The notes beneath the pieces are model-generated. The model did not search any database. It was not told the origin of the DNA and saw only the letters and a list, made by a program, of their open reading frames with translations. A program made the position numbers and the translations under genes. Positions 17,132-25,542 of a DNA stretch of 64,000 nt are shown piece after piece; position 1 is the first letter of the stretch, and every line of letters begins with the position of its first letter. Location: NCBI RefSeq assembly GCF_947331435.1, contig NZ_CAMZOF010000006.1:248001-312000 (forward strand). The letters run 5' to 3'. The DNA comes from Pelagibius sp. Alg239-R121 (GTDB lineage Bacteria > Pseudomonadota > Alphaproteobacteria > Kiloniellales > Kiloniellaceae).

Positions 17132-17181
17132 AAACACGAACGCCACCGTCGTCTCTAGATCACGGTGGCGTTCGTGTTTTT
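17132..17181 (+). terminator. Strong intrinsic terminator
   Basis: A perfect 18-bp inverted repeat, AAACACGAACGCCACCGT at 17132-17149 and its complement at 17162-17179, with a 12-base loop and a short T-run after it. Because the arms end in A and T tracts it can act on both strands. It ends the zinc-ribbon transcript. Confidence 0.85.
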
Positions 17182-17602
17182 ACGTTTTGCCGTGAATTTG
17201 TGACTGCACGCGGTTTTCAGCTCCGGGACATATCTGAAGCTCCGTTGCCTCTGGCGTAAGATCGACGCCTTACGAGAGTCTGATCGTTATGTTCTTGATT
17301 GTTTCAGCCAAGAACATGAGCGCACCCTCGCAGTCCTGTAATGTCGATTGAATCCGAAGCTCCCACCTCGTCGACCACACTCCCCTTAAACACGCACGTC
17401 TTGCTCGCCGCCTGCCGGTTCTGAGCGGGCTATTCCGTGGTTCAGAGCCTCAAGTATCCGGAAAAATTAGCAAAAAATGGAATTAAGCGGTGTCACCTGC
17501 AGCAATTATCGTAATAGACTGTTGAACAACTAAAAGAGGTACAAACCTGAGGAATAACATCGGCGCTGATGATATTGACGCGTCAGAAAAATGGGGAAGG
17601 CA
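17182..17602. other. Spacer upstream of the PEP-CTERM esterase
   Basis: About 420 bases with no gene. It contains a 9-bp inverted repeat ATGTTCTTG/CAAGAACAT at 17289-17317 with an 11-base spacer, which could be an operator or a hairpin. The AT-rich part at 17455-17560 is the likely promoter area. No clear sigma-54 box was seen, although PEP-CTERM genes are often sigma-54 controlled in other bacteria. Confidence 0.4.
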
Positions 17603-18631
17603 ATGCGAAACTTGTATTTTTTACGAGGAGCCGCGGCGACTCTTTTCGCCCTGTTCATAACCACGGTGCCCGTTAAGGCCGCTACAATCGACTACACCCA
17701 GCTTTTTGTTTTCGGCGACAGTCTATCCGATTCAGGGAACATTTTTAACCTGACGGGTGGAACCTTCCCGCCCTCTCCACCCTACTTCCCGGGTCGTTTT
17801 TCGAATGGACCCAACTGGGTGGATCAGTTCGGCGCGCAATTAGGTCTCAACCCGACGTTGGGGACGGACCCGGGCTTGAACCCGGTGGCACCACCGTCGG
17901 ACGGGATCAACTTTGCGTACGGGGCGGCGACCAGCGGCGCCACCACGATCGCCCATCTTGCGACGGGGAATCCAGCGCTTAGCGTACTGCCTGGCCTGAC
18001 GCAGCAGATTCAGCAATTTCAATCGATCTACGCAGGACCAAATACACCTGATCCCGACGCACTCTTCGTTCTCTGGATCGGTGGTAACGATTATCTGTTC
18101 GGTATCAATGATCCTGCGACCGTCCTGGCGAACATCGAAAACGCCATCAACACTTTAAGCGGTTTGGGAGCAGAGAACTTTCTGATCGCCAACCTTCCGG
18201 ATTTGGGGGAAACGCCTCTTGCCGGATTCCAGGGAGCTGAGGGTCCCTTGAACGCGGTCACCCAGGTTCACAACGACGGTTTGGAGCAGTTGTTAGGCAC
18301 TTTGGATGGAAACTTTTCTCTGCTGGACATCAACGCGCTGTTCAAAGAGGCCTTGGCGGACCCGGCAGCTTTCGGCTTCAACAATGCCGAAGATGCATTT
18401 TTGCAAACCTGCTTCGTGAATGGCCAGTTCGTTTGTCCGCCGGGTACGAGTCCGAACGATTTCGTTTACTGGGACGAGGTTCATCCGACAACGGCTGCGC
18501 ATCGTGTGATTGCTGGCAGGGCGGTGGATCTCATCGATGTTCCGGAGCCTTCGACGATTCTGTTGATGTCTGTCGGTTTGCTCGGTCTCGGTGTCGCAAA
18601 TCGGCGCCGGAGCCGCAAGGCCGCCCGGTAG
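17603..18631 (+). CDS. PEP-CTERM-anchored SGNH/GDSL esterase
   Basis: 342 residues from ATG 17603 (GGGGA 5 bases upstream); ATG 17591 is also in frame. The signal peptide covers about residues 1-27. GDSL family blocks: I 'FVFGDSLSDSGN' (nucleophile Ser), III 'WIGGNDYLFG', V 'YWDEVHPTTAAH' (Asp and His). The C-terminus is a PEP-CTERM sorting tag: 'VPEPSTILLMS', a hydrophobic helix, and a basic tail 'NRRRSRK'. Such tags are cut and processed by an exosortase, linked to exopolysaccharide production, so the protein should end at the outer surface or be secreted. Exosortase itself is not in this window. A strong terminator follows 33 bases downstream. Confidence 0.92.
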   Translation: MRNLYFLRGAAATLFALFITTVPVKAATIDYTQLFVFGDSLSDSGNIFNLTGGTFPPSPPYFPGRFSNGPNWVDQFGAQLGLNPTLGTDPGLNPVAPPSDGINFAYGAATSGATTIAHLATGNPALSVLPGLTQQIQQFQSIYAGPNTPDPDALFVLWIGGNDYLFGINDPATVLANIENAINTLSGLGAENFLIANLPDLGETPLAGFQGAEGPLNAVTQVHNDGLEQLLGTLDGNFSLLDINALFKEALADPAAFGFNNAEDAFLQTCFVNGQFVCPPGTSPNDFVYWDEVHPTTAAHRVIAGRAVDLIDVPEPSTILLMSVGLLGLGVANRRRSRKAAR

Positions 18632-18664
18632 CTTAAACTTTCGGCGCGTAAGTACTTAAAGGAG

Positions 18665-18693
18665 CGGCCTGTCCGGTGGCAGGCCGTTTTTTT
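18665..18693 (+). terminator. Rho-independent terminator of the esterase gene
   Basis: CGGCCTG/CAGGCCG stem with an 8-base loop, followed directly by seven T, 33 bases after the esterase stop. Confidence 0.9.
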
Positions 18694-18951
18694 GGTTTCC
18701 GCTGAGGCGACATTATGGGCAATGGCCGAAAGTGCCGCCGGATTGACGGGCGGACTGGAAGGCGGCCTACATAGAATCGCGTACGGTTCTCTTATTTCGC
18801 CGATTCAGTGAAAAACGATCAAACTCTATAGTAGAAAGCAAACTTTAACGCTTAATCGTGGATAGTTCGCCGACGGTGCCTGATTTGGGGGTCTCGGCAC
18901 CGTTGGACTGCTGATGGCAGTCTTGGACGTTGTTTCGGCGGAGTGCTTTTC
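18694..18951. other. Spacer before the Hpt gene
   Basis: No coding potential was seen. The AT-rich part near 18800-18850 is the likely promoter region of the Hpt gene; GGCGGAG at 18937 is its ribosome site. Confidence 0.35.
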
Positions 18952-19317
18952 ATGGGTCGCGACTTAAGTGAACTGGAAGCGCAGATTCAGGCGAAGCTGC
19001 GGGATTCCTTCATTGTCGCCGCTCAGGAACGTCTCGATGCCACGATTGCCGCCTTTGAATGCTTTACCAGCGAACGGGGCGAGGAGGCGCTTGACCAGAT
19101 GTCCCGCGCCACGCACGACTTGAAAGGAATGGGGGATTCCTTTGGATTCCCATCAATCACGCTGATTGCCGTACAGGTCGAACAGATTCTGAAATCGGCC
19201 ACCTCGGACGATCCCAATCTCTTTCAGGGACTGCGCCGCTACTTCGACCTCATGAGTGAGATCCTGTCAGAAGGCGCCGACCCGGGCGTTGAGACTACCG
19301 CACAACAATTGGCCTGA
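18952..19317 (+). CDS. Orphan Hpt (histidine phosphotransfer) domain protein
   Basis: 121 residues from ATG 18952. All-helical, with the phosphotransfer motif 'ATHDLKGMGDSFGFP', His55 being the phospho-acceptor, as in 'H-x-L-K-G-x-x-x-x-x-G'. The length equals a bare Hpt domain with one N-terminal helix ('LEAQIQAKLRDSFIVAAQERL'). It should relay phosphate between a hybrid kinase receiver and a response regulator, but no kinase or regulator is nearby, so partners are unknown. It converges with glnA. Confidence 0.8.
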   Translation: MGRDLSELEAQIQAKLRDSFIVAAQERLDATIAAFECFTSERGEEALDQMSRATHDLKGMGDSFGFPSITLIAVQVEQILKSATSDDPNLFQGLRRYFDLMSEILSEGADPGVETTAQQLA

Positions 19318-19363
19318 GCTTCTGCATTTTCACGGGTAGAGTCTTGCTCTCAGATCCTGCCGC

Positions 19364-19396
19364 AAAAGAAAAAGCCGGGGCAGATGGCCCCGGCTT
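19364..19396 (-). terminator. Terminator of glnA
   Basis: On the minus strand AAGCCGGGG/CCCCGGCTT (9 bp, 7-base loop) is followed by a T-rich stretch, 28 bases beyond the glnA stop. Confidence 0.85.
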
Positions 19397-19424
19397 CTGA
19401 GTGTCAGTTCGATAGCAAGGACAA

Positions 19425-20834
19425 TCAAACTGAATAGTACATGTCGAATTCGACCGGATGCGGCATGTGCTCGAAACGGTAAACCTCTTCCCACTTCAAC
19501 TCGGCATAAGCAGCAATCTGATCCTTCGAGAAGACATCGCCGGCAAGCAGGAAGTCGTGATCGGCTTCCAGGGCCTCGAGAGCTTCGCGCAGAGATCCGC
19601 AAACCGTCGGAACGTCAGCCAGTTCCTCCGGCGGCAGATCATAGAGATCCTTGTCCATCGCTTCGCCCGGATGGATCTTGTTTTTGATGCCGTCAAGGCC
19701 AGCCATAAGCATCGCCGAGAATGCGAGATAGGGGTTGGCCGTCGGGTCCGGGAAGCGAATCTCGACGCGCTTGGCCGCCGGGGCTGCACCATAGGGAATA
19801 CGGCAGGACGCAGAACGGTTCCGGGCTGAATACGCCAGCAGGACAGGGGCCTCAAAGCCTGGAATCAGGCGCTTGAAGCTATTTGTCGAGGGGTTGGTGA
19901 AGGCGTTCAACGCTTTGGCATGCTTGATGATGCCGCCGATGTAGTAGAGGCAGGTCTCGGACAGGCCGGCATAGCCGTCGCCGGCGAAGGTCGGCTTGCC
20001 TTCCTTCCAGATCGACTGATGGGTATGCATGCCTGAGCCGTTATCGCCGGCCACCGGCTTCGGCATGAAAGTAGCTGTCTTGCCGTAGCTGTGCGCGACG
20101 TTGTGAACAACGTACTTGTAGATCTGCAGTTCGTCGGCGGCTGAGACCAGAGTGTTGAACTTAACCCCGAGTTCGTGCTGCGAGGGCGCGACTTCATGAT
20201 GGTGCTTCTCGACGGTGACGCCCATTTCGTCCATGACGGTAACCATCTCGGCGCGCAGGTCCGTGCCGGAATCAACAGGTGGGACTGGGAAATAGCCGCC
20301 TTTGACAGGCGGGCGATGGCCCATGTTGCCGCCTTCGAGATCGCTGCCCGTGTTGTAAGGGCCTTCTTCGGAATCGAAGGTGAAGAACGTCTCGTGCGGG
20401 TCGGTGGCAAAGCGGACGTTGTCAAACACGAAGAATTCGGCTTCGGGTCCGAAATAGGCAGTGTCGCCAATGCCGGATGACTGAACGTAGGCTTCTGCGC
20501 GGACGGCCGTCGAGCGCGGATCGCGGCTGTAGAGCTCACCGGTTGAAGGTTCGACGATGTTGCAGAACAGGATCAACTGGGGCTGTGCGGCGAAGGGGTC
20601 CATGACGGCGGTCGAAAGATCCGGCTTCAGGATCATGTCGGACTCGTTGATGGCCTTCCAGCCGGCGATCGACGAGCCGTCAAACATGATGCCGTCGACC
20701 AGTTCGTCTTCACCGACGGCGCCATGGTACATGGCCAGATGCTGCCACTTGCCGCGGGGATCCGTGAAGCGGTAGTCGATGTACTTAACATCGTTCTCTT
20801 TGATCATTTCGAGGACTTTTTTCGGGTCAGACAT
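19425..20834 (-). CDS. glnA: Glutamine synthetase, type I
   Basis: 469 residues from ATG 20834 (GTG 20840 is in frame), the usual alphaproteobacterial GlnA length. Ligates ammonia to glutamate with ATP as a dodecamer. Visible are '[16 protein letters not shown]' (beta-grasp signature), '[16 protein letters not shown]' (metal Glu), '[18 protein letters not shown]' (ATP region) and the adenylylation loop '[10 protein letters not shown]' with Tyr398 counting Met, equivalent to Tyr397, so GlnE control is expected. It lies 118 bases downstream of glnB on the same strand, forming the classical glnBA operon with a terminator after it. Confidence 0.98.
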   Translation of the reverse strand: MSDPKKVLEMIKENDVKYIDYRFTDPRGKWQHLAMYHGAVGEDELVDGIMFDGSSIAGWKAINESDMILKPDLSTAVMDPFAAQPQLILFCNIVEPSTGELYSRDPRSTAVRAEAYVQSSGIGDTAYFGPEAEFFVFDNVRFATDPHETFFTFDSEEGPYNTGSDLEGGNMGHRPPVKGGYFPVPPVDSGTDLRAEMVTVMDEMGVTVEKHHHEVAPSQHELGVKFNTLVSAADELQIYKYVVHNVAHSYGKTATFMPKPVAGDNGSGMHTHQSIWKEGKPTFAGDGYAGLSETCLYYIGGIIKHAKALNAFTNPSTNSFKRLIPGFEAPVLLAYSARNRSASCRIPYGAAPAAKRVEIRFPDPTANPYLAFSAMLMAGLDGIKNKIHPGEAMDKDLYDLPPEELADVPTVCGSLREALEALEADHDFLLAGDVFSKDQIAAYAELKWEEVYRFEHMPHPVEFDMYYSV

Positions 20835-20952
20835 GCTCACGATTCCCGTGTTTGGTAGTTGTTGATAAAAACGATAGAGGCAGAAACCCAGTTCCTGCCC
20901 GGTAACTCATGGTGCGCTGGAAGGACAGAAATCCGTTCCAGCGGAAAGGGGA

Positions 20953-21339
<387 letters not shown>

Positions 21340-21352
21340 TTAAGCTCGCACT

Positions 21353-21368
21353 AGCACAGCGCGTGCCA
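21353..21368 (-). promoter_or_regulatory. Sigma-54 promoter for glnBA
   Basis: Minus strand TGGCACGCGCTGTGCT: the -24 TGGCACG is perfect and the -12 GC is at the right spacing (consensus TGGCACG-N4-TTGCW). The predicted start is near 21341, about 50 bases before glnB. A loose GCAC-N6-GTGC dyad at 21432-21445 could be an NtrC site near -97. Confidence 0.75.
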
Positions 21369-21558
21369 ACTCTGCATTTCCCCGAACTGTGAGAGAAACG
21401 CTTGTTAACTTGGTAAAGTTTTTTCACTTTGGCACAGGAGGGTGCATAATAAAAAGGCGTAATGACCAAAAAATAGGCAATTTATCGCGTAAATTCTGTG
21501 CAAATGGCGGGCGGCAAGTGCCAGCTATCAATTTTATCTTTTCCGGCCGTCGTCCTGA

Positions 21559-22752
21559 TCAGAGGTGTGTTGCGAGCCAGCCTTCCATGCGTCCGATGGC
21601 TTCTAGAATATTCTCGGTGGAATTTGCGTAGGAAAGACGCAGGTAGCCTTCGCCGTACTGACCGAAGCTCGTGCCGGCAATGGCGGCGACGCCCGCGTCT
21701 TCCAGCAATGCAGTCTCCAACTCCTTGGCGGTTTTACCTGTCGCCTGAATGTTGGGGAAGGCATAGAACGCGCCGCCAGGTTCGATGCAGGATATCTTTG
21801 GCAGTTTGTTGAGCTCTTCGACCACGACCCGCCGGCGCGCATCGAAAGCTTCCCGCATCTGATCGACGGCGTCCTGTGGTCCCTCCAGGGCAGCGACACC
21901 GGCATACTGTGCGGCGGCATTGACACAGGAGTGGCTGTTGATGGCGAGTCGGGTTGCCAGATCCACCAGGGATTCAGGCCAGACGGCATAACCCAACCGC
22001 CAACCGGTCATGGCGTAAGTCTTGCTCCAACCATCCAACATGATGAGACGGTCACTAATCTCCGGATAAGAAAGCAGGCTGACGTGCTCCCGTCCGTCAT
22101 AGAGCAGCTGGCTGTAGATTTCGTCGGAGAGAATGGTCACCTGGGGATGTTCGACGAGACCGGCGACCAGGCGGTCGACTTCGTGCTTAGGCGTCACCCC
22201 GCCGGTCGGATTGGCAGGACTGTTGAGAATGATCAGTCGCGTGGCCGGCGTGATCCGCGACAGCACGTCTTCCGCGGAAAAGGCAAAACCGTTTTTTTCC
22301 AGCAGCGGTATGGGAACCGCCTTAGCGCCGCTGAAATTGATCGCCGACTCGTAAATCGGGAAGCCGGGATTAGGATAGAGTATCTCGCTGCTCGAATCCC
22401 CGAACATCATGATGGCAAAGAACATCGTGACCTTGCCGCCAGGCACAGCCACCACCCGGCCGGGATCGACCTGGATTCCCAGACGCTGGTGGATATCCGC
22501 GGCAACCGCTTCACGCAGCTCGGGGATGCCGTTGGCGGGGGTATAGCCGTGATGGCCGTCGCGCAGCGCCTTGATTGCCGCCTCTACAATATGTTCGGGG
22601 GTTAGAAAGTCAGGTTGTCCGATGCCCAGATTGATCACGGATTTTCCGCCGGCTTCCAGCGCTTTCGCGCGGGCCAGAACCTCGAAGGCACTTTCGGTGC
22701 CAAGCCGTTGCATGGCGGTAACGGGATTGGGGGCCGAGGCAGGCGTGGACAT
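21559..22752 (-). CDS. PLP-dependent aminotransferase (AspC/AlaA-type)
   Basis: 397 residues, fold-type I. 'INLGIGQPDFLTPEHI' at the N-terminus, 'YPNPGFPIYES', 'NSPANPTGG', 'SDEIYSQLLYDG' and the PLP-lysine motif 'DGWSKTYAMTGWRLGYAV'. It probably exchanges amino groups between aspartate, alanine or an aromatic amino acid and 2-oxoglutarate; the exact specificity cannot be read. Upstream, divergently, lies the tRNA-His promoter. Monocistronic, separated from glnB by 267 bases. Confidence 0.92.
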   Translation of the reverse strand: MSTPASAPNPVTAMQRLGTESAFEVLARAKALEAGGKSVINLGIGQPDFLTPEHIVEAAIKALRDGHHGYTPANGIPELREAVAADIHQRLGIQVDPGRVVAVPGGKVTMFFAIMMFGDSSSEILYPNPGFPIYESAINFSGAKAVPIPLLEKNGFAFSAEDVLSRITPATRLIILNSPANPTGGVTPKHEVDRLVAGLVEHPQVTILSDEIYSQLLYDGREHVSLLSYPEISDRLIMLDGWSKTYAMTGWRLGYAVWPESLVDLATRLAINSHSCVNAAAQYAGVAALEGPQDAVDQMREAFDARRRVVVEELNKLPKISCIEPGGAFYAFPNIQATGKTAKELETALLEDAGVAAIAGTSFGQYGEGYLRLSYANSTENILEAIGRMEGWLATHL

Positions 22753-22849
22753 AGAGGGCTCCGTGATCTTTGCAGAGGTGTTTCGATGGGAGGGATTGGT
22801 TAGCAGACTACGACCGCATGCTTATGCTCTACAAGTCTCACCATCGTGC

Positions 22850-22877
22850 TTGACGGCGTCCGGGCGCAGAGTATAAA
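22850..22877 (+). promoter_or_regulatory. Candidate sigma-70 promoter of tRNA-His
   Basis: TTGACG (22850-22855), 16-base spacer, TATAAA (22872-22877). The predicted start is about 60 bases before the tRNA. Confidence 0.6.
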
Positions 22878-22946
22878 CAACGCCATCCTGCGGTGAAGAG
22901 GCTTGCTTGGCGAACAGCTGGGCATGGTTTGCGAGATCCAGGTGAT

Positions 22947-23024
22947 GGTGGCTGTAGCTCAGTTGGTTAGAGCGCCGGTTTGTGGTACCGGAGGTCGCGG
23001 GTTCAAGTCCCGTTAGCCACCCCA
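22947..23024 (+). tRNA. tRNA-His (GTG)
   Basis: Full cloverleaf: acceptor GTGGCTG (22948-22954) pairs with TAGCCAC, anticodon GTG at 22982-22984 between CCGGT and ACCGG, T-loop TTCAAGT, CCA encoded at 23022-23024. The base before the acceptor (22947) is G and the discriminator (23021) is C, so the G-1:C73 identity pair of tRNA-His is genome-encoded. Confidence 0.97.
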
Positions 23025-23194
23025 ATATTCTTCTCATGCAATCTATTCTGAACAATCTTTACCACCGCCGGATTTGATCCCCTTCGGCCGGGGGAGTGCC
23101 ATGGCGTGTCATTATTACGCGTTGCTTGCCGCAGTGTTGGTCTGCGGCTATCGTCTCCGCGTGCTATCCCGCGTCTGAACAGGGTTTTGATACG

Positions 23195-24544
23195 ATGCAC
23201 CCGGCCGTCAGGCGAGTCGCCTTTTTTGCAGTCGTGATCATGATTTCTGCGGCCGGTCTTCGGCCTCAAACTCTGTTGGCACAAACTTCGACCTTTGAGG
23301 ACGGGCTGGCTGCCTATAAGGCAGGTCGGAACCAGGAAGCCGAAAGGATTTGGAGGCCGCTCGCCGACGCCGGCGATGCGCTGGCGCAATATAGCCTTGG
23401 CAAACTCTTCGAAACAGGTGGTGGCGGTACGCCCGACTACGAGGCCGCTGCACGCTGGTACGCTCTGGCTTCACAGCAGGATATGGCAGCGGCCCAGAAC
23501 AATCTCGGTCTGATGTATGCGCAAGGCAGAGGTGTTCCACGCGACCCGGCACGTGCGGCACAGCTGTGGAGCCGTTCCGCCAATGCCAGCAACCCCATGG
23601 CCCAATACAATCTGGGTTTGGCTTACTTCCGGGGAGAGGGCGTTGGCCAGGATCAGGTGGAGGCTGCAGTCTGGTTTCATCTCGCCGCTGATGCCGGTGT
23701 CGGCGAAGCCCAGTTCGCCCTCGGCCAGATGCATCGGCTCGGGCTGGCTTTGCCGCAGGACGACCGACGCGCGCTGCATTGGTATGAGCGTGCAGCGAAA
23801 AAGGGTCATGATGACGCCAAGGTGCAGGCAAAGCGCCTGACGTCCCAGGGTGTTCAGCCAGCTCAACCGATTGATGTTTTCCCGCCTGATCCCCTGGAAC
23901 AGCCTACAGCGAAAAAGCCAGAATCAGAGGGGGTGGCGACTGCACCGGCCGGTAAGACGGAAATTCCAGCTGACCAAAGCACCTCGAAGAATGAACCCGT
24001 CGATGCTCGAAAACCGAACCTTTTGAGTGGTAATGGTGCCGGAGCTGCTCAGGGTGATGGTCAAGCTCCCGAACTGGCAGAACCGCAGCTTGCTGGAACG
24101 GCAAAGGCCGGCAGCACGAATGGCGGATATCAGCTTCAATCACGCCTGATTCGTCCCGATCCGGAACCAGGTAATTCCCAGAATCGAGATAAGGCCCAGG
24201 CTCAAGGTAATGCCCTGACTCAAGGGACGGGTCCTGACCAAAAACCTGCCGTACAAACTGCCCGCGCGGCACCTGTGGCTCAGGCCACTCCAACCGGAAC
24301 TCTGCTTTGGCTGCTGTCGAGCCGGAACGAAGCTCAGGCCCGGGATCTGTTGAAAGAGGCAGAGACCGATTATGCCTCTGCTCTGTCCGGACAAGAGCTC
24401 ACCCTGCTGCGCGACGGACAGGCTGGCGGAAAGCCCTTTATCAGGTTGGTGGTGAAGACCGCTTCGACCGCGCAGGCAGACGAGACCTGTGTCAGGATTC
24501 GAGAAATCAACAGCCAGGCCTTCTGTTCGATTCTGGTTCGCTAG
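23195..24544 (+). CDS. Sel1-repeat/SPOR-domain periplasmic protein
   Basis: 449 residues from ATG 23195 (AGGG 10 bases upstream; an open extension to 23096 is probably not used). A signal peptide ('VAFFAVVIMISAAGLR') is followed by four to five Sel1-like repeats of about 36 residues, for example 'AQYSLGKLFETGGGG', 'AQNNLGLMYAQGRGV', 'AQYNLGLAYFRGEGV', 'AQFALGQMHRLGLAL'. Residues about 215-370 form a low-complexity Pro/Gln/Ala/Lys linker, and the last 80 residues look like a SPOR domain, which binds denuded septal peptidoglycan. A division- or envelope-associated scaffold is likely. Confidence 0.82.
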   Translation: MHPAVRRVAFFAVVIMISAAGLRPQTLLAQTSTFEDGLAAYKAGRNQEAERIWRPLADAGDALAQYSLGKLFETGGGGTPDYEAAARWYALASQQDMAAAQNNLGLMYAQGRGVPRDPARAAQLWSRSANASNPMAQYNLGLAYFRGEGVGQDQVEAAVWFHLAADAGVGEAQFALGQMHRLGLALPQDDRRALHWYERAAKKGHDDAKVQAKRLTSQGVQPAQPIDVFPPDPLEQPTAKKPESEGVATAPAGKTEIPADQSTSKNEPVDARKPNLLSGNGAGAAQGDGQAPELAEPQLAGTAKAGSTNGGYQLQSRLIRPDPEPGNSQNRDKAQAQGNALTQGTGPDQKPAVQTARAAPVAQATPTGTLLWLLSSRNEAQARDLLKEAETDYASALSGQELTLLRDGQAGGKPFIRLVVKTASTAQADETCVRIREINSQAFCSILVR

Positions 24545-24694
24545 TGCCTGCCTACCGTCGTAGACTTAAGAAGAATCCAAATCCCCCCGCAGCTTCGTTC
24601 GGCAATTTGAACCACTAGGTTAGGTTGCAGCGGGGAGGCGGAAGCTGTGCCACCGCCGGGCGTTAGCCCCTACGGAAAGAACCATGGAGTAACA

Positions 24695-25480
24695 ATGACG
24701 AGCCTAAAAGCGGACATCGAATCGAAAAAACATCTCTTTGGCTGTTGGATCGAGCTGTATTCGCCCTTTGCTACCGAAGTCGTGGTTCAGGCCGGGTACG
24801 ATTTTCTGATGGTTGATCTGGAACATGGTCCCGGTTCCGTCATGGATGCAGCGCTGCAGCTTCAGGTCGCGCAGGGCGGCACAAACGGTGGACCTCGTTG
24901 TCACGGTCTTTGTCGGGTGCCGCAAAACGACGACAGCTGGATCAAGAGGGTGCTGGATGTCGGCTTTGAGGGTGTCATGATTCCTGCTGTGGACTCTGTG
25001 GAAGATGCACAGCGTGCCGTAGCCTCCTGCCGTTATCCGCCTGCGGGCCGCCGTGGCATGGCCGCTGCTATTGTGCGCGCGGCACGCTATGGCCGGGATT
25101 GCTGGGATTATGTCGAAGCGGCAAACCGCGAGGTTCTGGTCATCTGCCAGATCGAAAGTGCAAAAGCGGTCGAGGCCGTGGAGGATATTGCGCAGGTGGA
25201 AGGTGTCGACCTGCTGTTCGTCGGACCGTCCGATCTGTCTTCGGACATGGGTTACGTCGGGGAGGTCGATCATCCTGAAGTGGTGAAGGCGACTCAGCGC
25301 GTCGAGCAAGCCGCAAGAGCGGCCGGCAAGATGTTGGGGGCCATTCCGACGCCCGCACGCAGTGCGCAGAACCTCGTTGATGCGGGTTACGAGCTTGTAT
25401 TGGCCGGTGCTGACACCATTTTGCTCCGTGATGCCGCTGATGCTCATGTAGTGAGCTTGAAATCGGGCGTAACGCTCTGA
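24695..25480 (+). CDS. HpcH/HpaI family aldolase
   Basis: 261 residues from ATG 24695 with GGAG upstream. TIM-barrel class II pyruvate aldolase: 'LFGCWIELYSPFATEVVVQAGYDFLMVDLEHGP' at the N-terminus (metal-site and catalytic His region), 'GVMIPAVDSVEDAQRAV', 'VICQIESAKAVE' and 'GVDLLFVGPSDLSSDMGY'. It cleaves 4-hydroxy-2-oxo acids such as 2-dehydro-3-deoxyglucarate or 4-hydroxy-2-oxoheptanedioate to pyruvate and an aldehyde; the natural substrate is unknown. No catabolic operon surrounds it. Confidence 0.9.
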   Translation: MTSLKADIESKKHLFGCWIELYSPFATEVVVQAGYDFLMVDLEHGPGSVMDAALQLQVAQGGTNGGPRCHGLCRVPQNDDSWIKRVLDVGFEGVMIPAVDSVEDAQRAVASCRYPPAGRRGMAAAIVRAARYGRDCWDYVEAANREVLVICQIESAKAVEAVEDIAQVEGVDLLFVGPSDLSSDMGYVGEVDHPEVVKATQRVEQAARAAGKMLGAIPTPARSAQNLVDAGYELVLAGADTILLRDAADAHVVSLKSGVTL

Positions 25481-25542
25481 TTTATAATCTATCGACTTGA
25501 GTTGTTGCCGACTTGAAATCGGCGAAGATAGGCGAGGATGGA

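Noticed and set aside
21429-21445. A sigma-54-like TGGCAC box on the plus strand
   Set aside because: Its -12 element is one base too far and it faces away from glnB; kept only as a possible NtrC dyad.
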